DNA of 64,000 bases from Oscillospiraceae bacterium. GTDB lineage: Bacteria; Bacillota; Clostridia; Oscillospirales; Oscillospiraceae. The stretch spans positions 1-64,000 of the forward strand of contig JAFSZX010000023.1 in the NCBI GenBank assembly GCA_017458825.1, written 5' to 3'. Within the stretch, counting starts at the first letter, position 1. The number at the start of each line of letters is the position of its first letter. The notes below the pieces were generated by a model. That model was not told the DNA's origin. It did no database searches and worked only from the letters and a program-made list of their open reading frames with translations. This document shows, piece after piece, positions 63,500-64,000 of this stretch. Both the position numbers and the translations under genes were made by a program.

Positions 63500-63539
63500 A
63501 TTTTTCCTCCTTATTTATAAGTGGGCCTTTCGCCCCGGA

Positions 63540-64000
63540 TCACAGTTCCACAGCGCTGCGGCCTGCCGCTTTGCGAAGCGCGTTAAAGCTTTCCAGCAAT
63601 TTCGCCTCCGCCTCAGCCTCCGCCTGCCGCCGCGCATCAGACAGCCGGGCAATGCGGGCTTGCTCCTTCTGCGCCGCATCAGACTGCTTCTTCAGCTCCG
63701 CCTGATACGCCTCTTCGCCCTCTTCCCGACGGATCTTTTCCTCGGCGGAGATATACTCCCGACCTTCCGCCGCCGCCGCGGCTTTCTGATCCGCCACAAT
63801 GGCGTGATGGTCGATCTTGGAGAACTTCTCCACGCCCATGAAGAGGAAGATCAGGAAAATGCCCAGATAGCAGATCGTCTCACCGCCGATAAACACCCAC
63901 GGCATCGCCGCGCGCAGCGCGTCATTGGTCTGCAGGGTGGACACGTCGTAATGAACGCCGGAGAGCACCATATTCAATACGCCGGTGGTCAAACCGGTCA
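63540..64000 (-). CDS. Sugar:cation symporter (GPH/MelB-type), C-terminal part
   Basis: A partial gene entering from the right edge; the frame stays open to position 64000. The visible 153 residues contain the end of one membrane region, a last segment (WVFIGGETICYLGIFLIFLFMG) and a long charged tail rich in Ala, Glu and Lys. This matches the glycoside-pentoside-hexuronide symporter class, with a tail extension of unknown role. Its neighbour, the GH3 enzyme, suggests uptake of the sugars that enzyme processes. Confidence 0.7.
   Translation of the reverse strand, partial: TGLTTGVLNMVLSGVHYDVSTLQTNDALRAAMPWVFIGGETICYLGIFLIFLFMGVEKFSKIDHHAIVADQKAAAAAEGREYISAEEKIRREEGEEAYQAELKKQSDAAQKEQARIARLSDARRQAEAEAEAKLLESFNALRKAAGRSAVEL

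Noticed and set aside
60728..63520. A 930-codon open frame on the plus strand
   Set aside because: It is antisense to the GH3 gene, has no recognisable domain, and its composition is that of a mirrored coding strand.

Overview
The window carries a chromosomal replication origin and about 64 kb around it from a moderately GC-rich Firmicute, most likely a gut-type Clostridia/Oscillospirales bacterium (inference). The support is the Firmicute gene order rnpA-rpmH / dnaA-dnaN-yaaA-recF-remB-gyrB-gyrA, a yidC-jag pair, parA-parB plus a second ParB-like Noc, a DnaD/DnaI-type helicase-loading pair and a glycine T-box. Genes left of dnaA run on the minus strand and those right of it on the plus strand, as expected for bidirectional replication away from about 8.1-9.85 kb. 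No tRNA, rRNA, CRISPR array, prophage or intact insertion sequence was seen.

Layout. 0.2-5.2 kb: metG-tatD (minus), xth and ackA (plus). 5.2-8.0 kb: rpmH-rnpA-yidD-yidC-jag (minus) from a consensus promoter. 8.1-9.85 kb: dnaA with a DnaA box inside its promoter, then the dnaA-dnaN gap with DnaA boxes, DnaA-trio triplets and an AT-rich tract. 9.85-18.7 kb: dnaN, yaaA, recF, remB, gyrB, gyrA, a small membrane protein, trmO and rnhA. 18.9-24.3 kb: T-box-controlled glyS, an AEC transporter, a MATE exporter, nadE and rpsT. 24.3-33.5 kb: a minus-strand run parA-parB-serS-mscL-rsmG-minD-like-mgsA-hisS-aspS with two small genes, and two perfect parS sites. 33.7-36.8 kb: a GntR-controlled ABC exporter. 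36.8-46.1 kb: ferredoxin, rpsO-pnp, a 3-hydroxyacyl-CoA dehydrogenase between direct repeats, a TM2 protein divergent from an XRE regulator, and mnmE-degV-prmA. 46.2-51.2 kb: dnaD-dnaI, noc and a VanW protein on the minus strand. 51.3-60.2 kb: zapA, a U32 peptidase, dut, maf, mreC, mreD, PBP2 and a GH13 amylase on the plus strand. 60.5-64 kb: a permuted family 3 glycosidase and the end of a sugar symporter.

The most unusual content is non-coding. A structured element of about 205 bp occurs twice (49.0-49.2 kb and 60.2-60.4 kb). Both copies have the same orientation relative to the upstream gene, both sit just after that gene's terminator stem, and at both sites the local terminator stem is present on each side of the element. 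The two copies differ by paired changes that keep hairpin stems intact. Two other places show host sequence duplicated around an insert: the start of rnhA (57 bp repeat around a 108 bp hairpin segment) and the dehydrogenase gene (145 bp repeat containing the 3' end of the TM2 gene).
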